Source of the DNA: Mesorhizobium sp. B2-4-3
GTDB taxonomy: Bacteria > Pseudomonadota > Alphaproteobacteria > Rhizobiales > Rhizobiaceae
Length of the DNA stretch: 64,000 bases
Assembly (NCBI RefSeq): GCF_006442815.1
Contig: NZ_VFVL01000002.1
Span: 248,001-312,000 of the forward strand
Direction of reading: 5' to 3'
The notes below the pieces were generated by a model, which saw only the letters and a list, made by a program, of their open reading frames with translations, ran no database searches and was not told the DNA's origin. Shown here one piece after another: positions 34,020 through 43,323 of the stretch (its first letter is position 1; each line of letters begins with the position of its first letter). Made by a program: the position numbers and the translations under genes.

Positions 34020-35198
34020 GTGACCGGCAAGACCGCGTTCGAGACCAAATATGGCTTTGCCCGCAAGGATGTGCGGCTCGACAACTGGCGACTGGCGCCG
34101 TTCAACCGATGGTCCTTCCAGAATGTCGGCGAGCTGGTGCCGAGCGTGCATGTCGCGGCGGCGCCCGGCGGCGAGAGCCAAGCGAAATCGCTCGGCGCAT
34201 TGCTTGAGGAAAAGATACCGCTCGCCGGTGGCGGCGAGACCGTCGAGAGCTTCCTGAAGCGTTCCGACACGGACGGGCTGACGATCCTCAAGGCGGGCAA
34301 GCTGATCGGCGACTGGTCGGCGCCGCATATGCCGTTCGGAGCCCGCCACATCATCTTTTCGATCAGCAAGTCGGTGACGGTGATTCTCTCAGGCATACTG
34401 GAAGGTGAGGGGATATTTGACCTCGACGCACCGGTTACAGAATACATCCCCGAAGCCAAGGGCTCCGCCTATGGCGATGCGAGCGTGCGCAACGTGCTCG
34501 ACATGACGGTCAGCCTCGATTTCGAGGAAGCCTATCTCGATCCGGAAAGCGCCTTTGCCCGCTACCGACGCTCGACGTTGTGGAACCCCGGCGGCGGATC
34601 GGAAAGCCTCGCGGCATTCCTGATGACGATCCAGCGGCTTGCCGAGCCGCATGGCCAGACCTATCGCTACCGTTCGCCCAATTCCGATGTGCTCGGCATC
34701 CTGGTCGAACGCGCCTCCGGCAAGCGCGTCAGCCAATTGCTCAGCGAGAAACTGTGGCAGCCGCTGGGTGCCGCAAGCGAAATGTCGGTGACGGTCGACA
34801 TGGAAGGCACGGCGCGCACGGCCGGCGGCATGTCGATGACGCCGCGCGACCTTGCCCGCATCGGCGAGATGATGCGGCAGGGCGGCACCGCCAATGGCCG
34901 CCGCATCGTGCCGGAAGCCTGGGTGCGAGACACGGTCGCCACCGGCGGCAGCTTTGAGGCCTGGCAACGCGGCACGATGGCGTTCCTGTTCCCGAAGGGA
35001 CGCTACCGCAACAAATGGTACCAGACCGGCCATGACAGCGGCGCCTTCTGCGGCATCGGCATCCACGGCCAGTGGCTTTACGTCAATCCGAAGAGCGAAG
35101 TGGTCATCGCCAAGATGTCGTCGCAGCCGGAACCGGTGGACGACAAGCTGGATGGGGAGCTCGTGGCGTTCTTCGAGGCGTTGAGCGGGCTGGTTTGA
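34020..35198 (+). CDS. Beta-lactamase-fold serine hydrolase, paralogue 2
   Basis: 392 residues. The nucleophile motif is SISK (HIIFSISKSVTVILSGILEG) near residue 114; the second motif is YRS (TYRYRSPNSDVLGILVERAS). It shares the N-terminal signature PFNRWSFQNVGELVPSV with paralogue 1 (PWNRWAFQHIREFLPTV), so the pair arose by duplication of the whole gene. GTG start with GGGAG upstream. No export signal. It probably acts with the upstream transporter and amidohydrolase on an imported amide or ester. Confidence 0.86.
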   Translation: MTGKTAFETKYGFARKDVRLDNWRLAPFNRWSFQNVGELVPSVHVAAAPGGESQAKSLGALLEEKIPLAGGGETVESFLKRSDTDGLTILKAGKLIGDWSAPHMPFGARHIIFSISKSVTVILSGILEGEGIFDLDAPVTEYIPEAKGSAYGDASVRNVLDMTVSLDFEEAYLDPESAFARYRRSTLWNPGGGSESLAAFLMTIQRLAEPHGQTYRYRSPNSDVLGILVERASGKRVSQLLSEKLWQPLGAASEMSVTVDMEGTARTAGGMSMTPRDLARIGEMMRQGGTANGRRIVPEAWVRDTVATGGSFEAWQRGTMAFLFPKGRYRNKWYQTGHDSGAFCGIGIHGQWLYVNPKSEVVIAKMSSQPEPVDDKLDGELVAFFEALSGLV

Positions 35199-35320
35199 GC
35201 CGACCCGGGGTTGGTTCCTAGGGCTGTTTTCTGTGGACCTTCGGAGCATGATGAAACCGTTGCGGTTGGCGTAGCGGTTCTCCCGGCCTATGGTCGCCGC
35301 TCTTTTCCGCAGGGACCAGC

Positions 35321-37639
35321 ATGGCATCGGACATCAAGCGCATCGCAGCAATCATCGCGGCCGAGATCGGCGCGCGGCCGGAGCAGGCCGCGGCGGCAAT
35401 CGGGCTGCTCGACGAGGGCGCGACTGTGCCGTTCGTGGCGCGTTACCGCAAGGAAGTCACCGGCGGGCTCGACGACACGCAATTGCGCGACCTTTCCGAG
35501 CGGCTCTCCTATCTGCGCGAGCTCGACGCGCGGCGCGAGACGATCGTCAGTTCCATCCGCGAGCAGGGCAAGCTGACCGAGGAGCTGGAAGCCAAGATCG
35601 CGGCGGCAAGCACCAAGGCCGAACTCGAGGATATCTATCTCCCCTACAAGCCGAAGCGGCGCACCAAGGCCGAGATCGCCAGGGAGCGCGGGCTCGGGCC
35701 GCTCGCCGAGGCGATTCTGGCCGATCGCTCGAAAGTTCCGGCCGAGCTTGCGCTCGCCTATGTCACGGAAGAGGTGGCCGACGCCAAGGCGGCGCTCGAA
35801 GGCGCGCGCGACATCCTGTCGGAGCAGTTCGCCGAAAATGCCGATCTGGTCGGCAAGCTGCGCGCCTATATGAAGGAACGCGCCTTCCTGCGCGCGAGGG
35901 TCGTCGACGGCAAGCAGGAGGCCGGCGCGAAATTCTCCGACTATTTCGACCATGTCGAGCGCTGGGCGGGCGTGCCAAGCCACCGCGCCCTGGCCACGCT
36001 GCGCGGCCGCAACGAGGAAGTGCTGTCGCTCGACATCGAGGTCGATGCAGACGATCAATCGCCGGTGAAGCCGGTCGAGCGCATGATCGCCAATGCCTAT
36101 GCGATCGGCGGCAGCCTGCCCGGCGATAAATGGCTGATGGAGGTGGCCGGCTGGACCTGGCGGATAAAGCTGTCGCTGCATCTGACGCTCGACCTGATGC
36201 GCGATTTGCGCGAGCGGGCCGAGGAAGAGGCGATCCATGTCTTTGCCCGCAACCTGAAGGACCTTTTGCTTGCCGCGCCCGCCGGCTCGCGGCCAACCAT
36301 GGGGCTCGACCCAGGCATCCGCACCGGCGTCAAGGTTGCGGTGGTCGACGGCACCGGCAAGCTGGTGGCGACGACGACCGTCTATCCGTTCCCGCCAAGG
36401 AACGACGTGCGCGGCACGCAGGCCGAACTTGCCGCCCTCATCCGCCAGCACAAGGTTGAGCTGATCTCGATCGGCAACGGCACGGGCAGCCGCGAGACCG
36501 AGAAGCTAGTTGCCGACATGCTGTCGGACCTGCCGGCCGCTACCGGACCGAAGCCGCTCAAGGTCATCGTCAGCGAAGCCGGCGCCTCGGTCTATTCCGC
36601 TTCGGCCACGGCAGCGGCGGAATTCCCGGGCCTGGATGTCTCGCTGCGCGGCGCGGTGTCGATCGCCAGGCGCCTGCAGGATCCGCTGGCCGAACTGGTC
36701 AAGATCGAGCCGAAATCGATCGGCGTCGGGCAATACCAGCATGATGTCGACCAGTACCGGCTTGGCCGCTCCCTGGAGGCGGTGGTGGAGGACGCGGTGA
36801 ACGCGGTCGGCGTCGATCTCAACACGGCCTCGGCGCCGCTGCTTGCGCGCGTATCGGGACTTGGGCCGTCGCTCGCCGAGGCGATCGTCGCGCATCGCGA
36901 CACGGCCGGGCCGTTTGCCAGCCGCAAGGATTTGCTCAAGGTGGCGCGACTCGGGCCGCGCGCGTTCGAGCAAAGCGCCGGCTTCCTGCGAATCCCGAGC
37001 GGCGCAGAGCCGCTCGATGCGTCATCGGTGCATCCGGAAGCCTATGGGGTGGCGAAAAGAATAGTCGCTGCCTGCGGCCGCGACGTGCGCGCGCTGATGG
37101 GCGACAGCGCCGCACTCAAGGCGCTCGATCCGCGCGTCTTCGTCGATGAGCGGTTCGGCCTGCCGACGGTGCGCGACATCATCGCCGAGCTGGAAAAGCC
37201 TGGACGCGACCCGCGCCCCGGCTTCAAGACGGCGACCTTTGCCGACGGTGTCGACGACATCAAGGATTTGAAGCCGGGCATGCTGCTCGAGGGTACCGTC
37301 ACCAATGTCGCGGCCTTCGGCGCCTTCGTCGATATCGGCGTGCACCAGGACGGGCTGGTGCATGTCTCGCAACTGGCCGACCGCTTCATCAAGGACGCGC
37401 ATGAGGTGGTGAAGGCCGGCGATGTCGTGAAGGTACGGGTCGTCGATGTCGACATCAAGCGCAAGCGCATCGGGCTGTCGATGCGCAAGGACGGCGGCGA
37501 GGGCGGAGCGCCGAGAGGCCCACGCGACAATGGCGGCGGCAAGCCGGCGCCGCGCTTGCCAGCGCCGCAGCGCCAGCCGGAGCGGCCGTCACAGGGCGCG
37601 TTTGGCGCGGCGCTCGCCGAGGCGATGAAGCGGAAGTAG
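35321..37639 (+). CDS. tex: Transcription accessory protein Tex
   Basis: RNA-binding protein of the Tex/Spt6 family. 772 residues, the normal size. Order: N-terminal helical Tex domain ([20 protein letters not shown]), a YqgF-like RNase H fold near residue 325 ([20 protein letters not shown]), helix-hairpin-helix segments ([20 protein letters not shown]), and an S1 domain at about 645-720 ([35 protein letters not shown]). The tail is Pro/Arg-rich. The stop directly abuts the convergent LysR gene. Confidence 0.97.
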   Translation: MASDIKRIAAIIAAEIGARPEQAAAAIGLLDEGATVPFVARYRKEVTGGLDDTQLRDLSERLSYLRELDARRETIVSSIREQGKLTEELEAKIAAASTKAELEDIYLPYKPKRRTKAEIARERGLGPLAEAILADRSKVPAELALAYVTEEVADAKAALEGARDILSEQFAENADLVGKLRAYMKERAFLRARVVDGKQEAGAKFSDYFDHVERWAGVPSHRALATLRGRNEEVLSLDIEVDADDQSPVKPVERMIANAYAIGGSLPGDKWLMEVAGWTWRIKLSLHLTLDLMRDLRERAEEEAIHVFARNLKDLLLAAPAGSRPTMGLDPGIRTGVKVAVVDGTGKLVATTTVYPFPPRNDVRGTQAELAALIRQHKVELISIGNGTGSRETEKLVADMLSDLPAATGPKPLKVIVSEAGASVYSASATAAAEFPGLDVSLRGAVSIARRLQDPLAELVKIEPKSIGVGQYQHDVDQYRLGRSLEAVVEDAVNAVGVDLNTASAPLLARVSGLGPSLAEAIVAHRDTAGPFASRKDLLKVARLGPRAFEQSAGFLRIPSGAEPLDASSVHPEAYGVAKRIVAACGRDVRALMGDSAALKALDPRVFVDERFGLPTVRDIIAELEKPGRDPRPGFKTATFADGVDDIKDLKPGMLLEGTVTNVAAFGAFVDIGVHQDGLVHVSQLADRFIKDAHEVVKAGDVVKVRVVDVDIKRKRIGLSMRKDGGEGGAPRGPRDNGGGKPAPRLPAPQRQPERPSQGAFGAALAEAMKRK

Positions 37640-38551
37640 CTACCAGGCCAGGACAGCCGGCTCCTTGCCGATCTGACCCAGCAGCCAGTCGCGAAAACTG
37701 GCGACCGGCGGGTGGCCGCGCTTGTCGTGCGGCACGACGAGGTAATAGGCGCTGCGGCTCTGCATCGGTTGGCCAGGCGCGGGCACCAATTGGCCGCGCT
37801 GCAGTTCGCCGGCGATCAGGATTTCCGGCAACAGCGCCACGCCGAGCCCGGCCATGCAGGCCTGGGCGACGGTGCCAAACTGCTCGAACTGCATGCCGGG
37901 ACCGGTCGGCGCCTCGAGCCCCTGATGCTCGAACCATTCGCTCCAGGCGCCGGGGCGCGTTGCCATATGCAGCAGCGGCATGCGGCCGATATCGGCCGGC
38001 GTGGCGACGGCGCGGGCGGCCAGGAATTCGGGCGAAACGACCGGCATCACGGTTTCGCGCATCAAGAGCGTGCAGTCGGCCTCCGGCCAGTCGGGCATGC
38101 CGTGATGGATCGCGGCGTCCAGCCGCTCGCGGGCGAAATCGAACCGTCCGATTCGGGTGGCGAAGTTGATGGTGATGTCCGGGTGGCGGGCGACGAAATC
38201 CGGGATCAGCGGCATCAGCCAGCGTGTGCCGAAGGTTGGCAGGATCGCAACATTGAGGACACCGCCATGCCGATTGCTCATCAATACAAGTGCTGCGTCG
38301 CGCAGTTGGCCAAGTGCGGAACGCACCGCCTCGGTATAGACCTCGCCTGCAGCGGACAAGCGGACATTGCGGCTGTCACGCTCGAATAGCGTCCGGCCGA
38401 ACTGTTCCTCCAAGAGGCTTATCTGCTTGCTGACGGCACCCTGAGTCAGATCGAGTTCACGCGCGGCGGCGGTGAAGGAGCCGAGGCGCGCTACGGCTTC
38501 AAAGGCAGCAAGGGCGGCGGTGTTCGGCAGAAGGCGGCGCTGGACGTTCAT
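37640..38551 (-). CDS. LysR-family regulator next to glutaryl-CoA dehydrogenase
   Basis: 303 residues with the N-terminal LysR HTH (LAAFEAVARLGSFTAAAREL, DLTQGAVSKQISLLEEQFGR) and an effector domain of the GcvA-like subgroup (LNVAILPTFGTRWLMPLIPD). It is divergent from gcdH with a 105 bp gap, which is the classic arrangement for a LysR regulator controlling its neighbour. The effector is probably a lysine or glutarate catabolic intermediate (inference). Confidence 0.92.
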   Translation of the reverse strand: MNVQRRLLPNTAALAAFEAVARLGSFTAAARELDLTQGAVSKQISLLEEQFGRTLFERDSRNVRLSAAGEVYTEAVRSALGQLRDAALVLMSNRHGGVLNVAILPTFGTRWLMPLIPDFVARHPDITINFATRIGRFDFARERLDAAIHHGMPDWPEADCTLLMRETVMPVVSPEFLAARAVATPADIGRMPLLHMATRPGAWSEWFEHQGLEAPTGPGMQFEQFGTVAQACMAGLGVALLPEILIAGELQRGQLVPAPGQPMQSRSAYYLVVPHDKRGHPPVASFRDWLLGQIGKEPAVLAW

Positions 38552-38581
38552 GATCCATTACTAACGCTCATTGATCCGTGA

Positions 38582-38605
38582 TGCAATTTCGTTTGATTTT
38601 TTGCA
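38582..38605. promoter_or_regulatory. Candidate LysR operator between lysR-type gene and gcdH
   Basis: A dyad TGCAA-N14-TTGCA in the A/T-rich part of the divergent gap, about 50 bp upstream of gcdH. LysR sites are usually interrupted dyads, but spacing here is longer than the common T-N11-A form, so confidence is low. Confidence 0.3.
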
Positions 38606-38656
38606 CGTGGAGGCCGATAAGCCGGGCAATCCAAGAATTTGCCGGGAGTGTTGGCC

Positions 38657-39853
38657 ATGGCCGCCGAGAAGAACGCCTTCGTCTGGAACGATCCTTTCCT
38701 GATCGAGGACCAGCTTTCCGAGGATGAGCGCATGGTGCGCGACGGCGCGGCCGCCTTCGCCGCCGACAAGCTCGCGCCGCGCATCGAGGAAGCCTATGCC
38801 GACGAGAAGACCGATCCGTCGATCTTCCGCGAGATGGGCGAGGCGGGCCTGCTCGGCATCACCATTCCGGAAGAGTATGGCGGGCTCGGCGCCGGATACG
38901 TGACCTACGGATTGGTCGCGCGGGAAGTTGAACGCGTCGACTCGGGTTATCGCTCGATGATGAGCGTGCAGTCCTCGCTGGTGATGTATCCGATCCATGC
39001 CTATGGCTCGGAAGCGCAGCGCAAGAAATACCTGCCGAAGCTGGCGTCGGGTGAGTGGATCGGCTGCTTCGGCCTCACCGAGCCGGATGCCGGCTCCGAT
39101 CCGGGCGGCATGAAGACTCGCGCCGAGAAGACGGCGAACGGCTACAAGCTCTCCGGCTCCAAAATGTGGATATCGAACGCCCCGATCGCCGACGTTTTCG
39201 TCGTCTGGGCGAAGTTGAAGGGCGACAACGGCAAGGACGAGATCCGCGGCTTCGTGTTGGAAAAGGGCATGAAGGGACTTTCGGCGCCGAAGATCGGCGG
39301 CAAGCTGTCGCTGCGCGCGTCGATCACCGGCGAGGTGGTGCTGGAGGGCGTCGAGGTCGGCGAGGACGCGCTGTTGCCCAATGCCAAGGGCCTCGGCGGT
39401 CCGTTCGGCTGCCTCAACCGGGCGCGTTACGGCATTTCCTGGGGCGCCATGGGTGCGGCCGAGGATTGCTGGCAGCGGGCGCGGCAATACGGCCTCGACA
39501 GAAAACAGTTCGGCAAGCCGCTCGCCGGCACGCAGCTGTTCCAGAAGAAACTCGCCGACATGCAGACCGAGATCGCGCTCGGCCTGCAAGGCTCGTTGCG
39601 CGTCGGCCGGCTGATGGACGAAGGCAAGATGGCGCCGGAGATGATCTCGATCGTCAAGCGCAACAATTGCGGCAAGGCGCTCGACATCGCCCGCCAGGCC
39701 CGCGACATGCATGGCGGCAACGGCATCCAGATCGGCTACCACGTCATGCGCCACGCGCAGAATCTGGAGACGGTCAACACATACGAAGGCACGCATGATG
39801 TGCATGCGCTGATCCTGGGACGGGCGCAGACGGGTATCCAGGCGTTTTTCTAA
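38657..39853 (+). CDS. gcdH: Glutaryl-CoA dehydrogenase
   Basis: FAD enzyme that oxidises and decarboxylates glutaryl-CoA to crotonyl-CoA in lysine and tryptophan breakdown. 398 residues from the ATG at 38657, which has GGGAG upstream. Diagnostic features are [36 protein letters not shown] and the C-terminal [20 protein letters not shown] (with the catalytic Glu in the YEGT motif). An in-frame TTG six codons earlier is less likely. The likely regulator is the divergent LysR gene. Confidence 0.95.
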   Translation: MAAEKNAFVWNDPFLIEDQLSEDERMVRDGAAAFAADKLAPRIEEAYADEKTDPSIFREMGEAGLLGITIPEEYGGLGAGYVTYGLVAREVERVDSGYRSMMSVQSSLVMYPIHAYGSEAQRKKYLPKLASGEWIGCFGLTEPDAGSDPGGMKTRAEKTANGYKLSGSKMWISNAPIADVFVVWAKLKGDNGKDEIRGFVLEKGMKGLSAPKIGGKLSLRASITGEVVLEGVEVGEDALLPNAKGLGGPFGCLNRARYGISWGAMGAAEDCWQRARQYGLDRKQFGKPLAGTQLFQKKLADMQTEIALGLQGSLRVGRLMDEGKMAPEMISIVKRNNCGKALDIARQARDMHGGNGIQIGYHVMRHAQNLETVNTYEGTHDVHALILGRAQTGIQAFF

Positions 39854-39922
39854 GCTGGCAACGCTGCTTAAATTAGGTGCAGCGCAACATCTCTGCTTGG
39901 AGAATGACCAGCATTTATGTCA

Positions 39923-39949
39923 GGGTTCGGCGACTGAAACGCCGAACCC
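39923..39949 (+). promoter_or_regulatory. Strong stem-loop directly upstream of the transglutaminase-DUF2126 start
   Basis: Perfect 10 bp inverted repeat GGGTTCGGCG / CGCCGAACCC with a 7-base loop, ending 8 bases before the ATG and touching the GGGG that would be the ribosome site. There is no T-run, so it is not a typical terminator. It may limit translation initiation or mark a processed leader. Confidence 0.5.
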
Positions 39950-39957
39950 GGGGCACC

Positions 39958-42900
39958 ATGGCAATTCTGGCAGCCGTCCATCACCTGACCCATTACAAAT
40001 ATGACCGGCCGGTGGTGCTCGGTCCCCAGGTGATCAGGCTGCAGCCGGCGCCGCATTCGCGTACCAAGGTGCTCAGCTACTCGCTGAAGGTCGAGCCGGC
40101 AAACCACTTCGTCAACCTGCAGCAGGATCCCTACGGCAACTTCCTCGCCCGCTTCGTCTTTCCCGAGCCGGTGACGGAACTGAAAATCGAGGTCGACCTC
40201 GTCGCCGACATGACGGTCTACAACCCGTTCGACTTCTTCGTCGAGGAGAGCGCCGAGACCTTTCCGTTCGACTATCCCGAAGAGATCAGGGAAGACCTCG
40301 CCATCTACCGCGCGCCGGAGCCGCCCGGGCCGCTGTTGACAGCATTCCTTCGGACGATCGACCGCAGCCCGACAAACACCGTCAATTTTCTGGTCGACCT
40401 CAATGCGCGGCTGCAGCGCGAGATCGCCTATATCGTGCGCATGGAGACGGGCGTGTTCTCGCCGGAGGAGACGCTGGCCGCCGGCAAGGGCTCGTGCCGG
40501 GATTCGAGCTGGCTCTTGGTGCAGATCCTGCGCAATCTGGGTGTCGCCGCACGCTTCGTCTCCGGCTATCTGATCCAGTTGAAGCCCGATCTCGTCTCGC
40601 TCGACGGACCGCCGGGAACCGCTGTCGACTTCACCGACCTGCATGCCTGGTGCGAGGTTTATATTCCGGGCGCCGGCTGGATCGGTTTCGACCCGACTTC
40701 CGGCCTGCTCACCGGCGAAAGCCATGTGCCGCTCGCCGCAACGCCGCATTTCCGCAATGCCGCGCCGATCTCCGGCATGGCGAGCTTCGCCAATGTCGAT
40801 TTCGGCTTCGACATGCGGGTCGACCGCATCGCCGAGCATCCGCGCATCACCAAGCCATTCTCGGACGAAAGCTGGCAGGCGCTCGATCGATTGGGCGAAA
40901 AGGTCGACGCGGTGCTGAAAGACGGCGACGTGCGGCTCACCATGGGCGGCGAGCCGACCTTCGTGTCGATCGACGATTTCGAATCCGCCGAATGGAACAC
41001 GGCGGCCGTCGGTCCAACCAAGCGCGACAAGGCGGACCAGCTCATCCGCCGGCTGCGCGAGCGCTTCGCGCCGGGCGGCTTCCTGCATTACGGCCAGGGC
41101 AAGTGGTATCCGGGCGAGAGCCTGCCGCGCTGGACCTTCTCGCTCTACTGGCGCGCCGACGGCGAGCCGGTATGGAGCGACCCGTCGCTGATCGCACGCG
41201 AAAAGAGTGACGCGAAGGTCGGGCCGCAGCAGGCCGAGAGCCTGCTGACGGCTATCGCCGGCGAGCTCGGCATCGACAAGGCGATGGTCAGCGAGGCCTA
41301 TGAGGATCCTGGCGAATGGCTGCTCAAGGAAGGCAAGCTGCCGGACAATGTCGATCCGTCCAATTCGAAGCTGGAAGACCCGGAAGAGCGCAGCCGCATG
41401 GCGCGCGTCTTCGAGCGCGGCCTGACCAAGCCATCAGGCTATGTGCTGCCCGTGCAGCGCTGGAACAGCCAGGCCGCTGGACATCGCTGGCGCTCGGAAA
41501 AATGGAAGACGCGGCGCGGCCGCCTGTTCCTGGTGCCGGGCGATTCCCCGGTCGGCTATCGCCTGCCGCTCGGCACGCTGCCTTACGTGCCGCCGGCGCA
41601 GTTCCCCTATATCGTGCCGGTCGATCCGTCGCTGCCGCGTGGGCCGCTGCCGGCGCGCGAGGCTATCTTGCCGGGGGTCGGCACGGCGGAGCCTGAAGGC
41701 GCCGACGAAATGGCGCGCCGCCAGCAGGCCGCGTCCTTCACCGCGGCGACCGGCCAGCAGGATCGCGTCGAGCAGGAGATCACCGAGATCGGTGGCGCGG
41801 TGCGCACCGCGCTTTCGGTCGAGCCGCGCGATGGGCGGCTGTGCGTGTTCATGCCGCCGGTCGAGGCGCTGGAAGACTATCTCGAACTGGTGGCGGCGGC
41901 CGAGAACGCGGCCAAGGCCATCGGCCTGCCGGTGCATATCGAGGGTTACGCTCCGCCGCAGGATCCGCGCCTCAACGTCATCCGTGTCGCGCCGGATCCG
42001 GGTGTCATCGAGGTGAATATCCATCCTGCCGCCAACTGGCGGGAATGCGTCGCCACCACCACCGCGATCTACGAGGAAGCAAGGCAATCGCGGCTCGGCA
42101 CCGACAAGTTCATGATCGACGGCCGCCACACTGGCACCGGCGGCGGCAACCATGTCGTGGTTGGCGGCGCAACGCCGAATGACAGTCCGTTTCTGCGCCG
42201 GCCGGACCTGTTGAAGAGCCTGGTGCTGCAATGGCAGCGGCATCCGTCGCTGTCGTATCTGTTTTCGGGCCTGTTCATCGGCCCGACCAGCCAGGCGCCG
42301 CGCTTCGATGAGGCGCGGCACGATTCACTTTATGAGCTGGAAATCGCGTTGGCGCAGGTGCCGTATCCCGACAAGGGCGCGGCGCCCTTGCCGTGGCTGG
42401 TCGACCGGCTGTTCCGCAACCTTTTGACCGATGTCACCGGCAACACGCATCGTTCGGAAATCTGCATCGACAAATTGTTCTCGCCGGATGGGCCTACCGG
42501 GCGGCTGGGGCTGGTCGAGTTCCGCGGTTTCGAGATGCCGCCCAATGCGCGTATGAGCCTGGCGCAGCAGCTTCTGGTCCGCGCCATCATCGCCCGGGCC
42601 TGGAAGAACCCGCTCGACGGCCGTTTCGTGCGCTGGGGCACGTCGCTGCACGACCGGTTCATGCTGCCGCATCATGTCTGGGCGGATTTCCTCGACGTGC
42701 TGGAGGATCTGAAGCTGAACGGCTTCGACTTCCGTCCCGAATGGTTCGCCGCCCAGCTCGAATTCCGCTTCCCGTTCTGTGGCGAGGTGCAACATGCCGG
42801 CGTCAAGCTGGAGTTGCGGCAGGCGCTGGAGCCCTGGCACGTGATGGGCGAGCAGGGCGCGATCGGCGGCACCGTCCGCTTCGTCGATTCTTCCGTGGAG

Positions 42901-43317
42901 CGATTGCAGGTGCGGACCGAAGGGTTCAATCCGGAGCGCCACGCCATCGTCTGCAACGGCCGTCTGGTGCCGATGAAGGTCACCGACAACCGCGAGGTCG
43001 CGGTGGCCGGCGTGCGCTTCAAGGCCTGGCAGCCGGCCTCCGGCCTGCATCCGGCCCTGCCGGTCAACACGCCGCTGGTCTTCGACATTTATGACCGCTG
43101 GTCGGGGCGCTCGGTCGGCGGCTGTGTCTACCATGTCGCGCATCCGGGCGGTCGCAGCTACGATACCTTCCCGGTCAACGGCAACGAGGCCGAGGCGCGA
43201 CGGCTTGCCCGGTTCGAACCGCGCGGCCATACGCCGGGCGGCTATGTATTGCGTGACGAAGAAGCCTCTGAAGAGTTTCCCATGACCCTTGACCTCAGGC
43301 GGCCGGCGAGACTCTGA
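39958..43317 (+). CDS. Transglutaminase-like / DUF2126 putative amidoligase giant protein
   Basis: 1119 residues. The N-terminal 310 or so residues are a bacterial transglutaminase-like domain ([20 protein letters not shown]; catalytic Cys near residue 180 in [16 protein letters not shown]; His near 229 in [20 protein letters not shown], followed by the Asp). The remainder is the DUF2126 region ([58 protein letters not shown]), described in domain databases as a putative amidoligase. No signal peptide. It is followed 6 bp later by the ATP-grasp/alpha-E gene. The ATG at 39958 is chosen because residues before it are not family-like. Confidence 0.9.
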   Translation: MAILAAVHHLTHYKYDRPVVLGPQVIRLQPAPHSRTKVLSYSLKVEPANHFVNLQQDPYGNFLARFVFPEPVTELKIEVDLVADMTVYNPFDFFVEESAETFPFDYPEEIREDLAIYRAPEPPGPLLTAFLRTIDRSPTNTVNFLVDLNARLQREIAYIVRMETGVFSPEETLAAGKGSCRDSSWLLVQILRNLGVAARFVSGYLIQLKPDLVSLDGPPGTAVDFTDLHAWCEVYIPGAGWIGFDPTSGLLTGESHVPLAATPHFRNAAPISGMASFANVDFGFDMRVDRIAEHPRITKPFSDESWQALDRLGEKVDAVLKDGDVRLTMGGEPTFVSIDDFESAEWNTAAVGPTKRDKADQLIRRLRERFAPGGFLHYGQGKWYPGESLPRWTFSLYWRADGEPVWSDPSLIAREKSDAKVGPQQAESLLTAIAGELGIDKAMVSEAYEDPGEWLLKEGKLPDNVDPSNSKLEDPEERSRMARVFERGLTKPSGYVLPVQRWNSQAAGHRWRSEKWKTRRGRLFLVPGDSPVGYRLPLGTLPYVPPAQFPYIVPVDPSLPRGPLPAREAILPGVGTAEPEGADEMARRQQAASFTAATGQQDRVEQEITEIGGAVRTALSVEPRDGRLCVFMPPVEALEDYLELVAAAENAAKAIGLPVHIEGYAPPQDPRLNVIRVAPDPGVIEVNIHPAANWRECVATTTAIYEEARQSRLGTDKFMIDGRHTGTGGGNHVVVGGATPNDSPFLRRPDLLKSLVLQWQRHPSLSYLFSGLFIGPTSQAPRFDEARHDSLYELEIALAQVPYPDKGAAPLPWLVDRLFRNLLTDVTGNTHRSEICIDKLFSPDGPTGRLGLVEFRGFEMPPNARMSLAQQLLVRAIIARAWKNPLDGRFVRWGTSLHDRFMLPHHVWADFLDVLEDLKLNGFDFRPEWFAAQLEFRFPFCGEVQHAGVKLELRQALEPWHVMGEQGAIGGTVRFVDSSVERLQVRTEGFNPERHAIVCNGRLVPMKVTDNREVAVAGVRFKAWQPASGLHPALPVNTPLVFDIYDRWSGRSVGGCVYHVAHPGGRSYDTFPVNGNEAEARRLARFEPRGHTPGGYVLRDEEASEEFPMTLDLRRPARL

Positions 43318-43323
43318 TCGACA

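Noticed and set aside
32795..35198. Antibiotic-resistance beta-lactamases
   Set aside because: The fold is shared, but there is no signal peptide, and the context is a transporter and amidohydrolase locus, so resistance is not supported.
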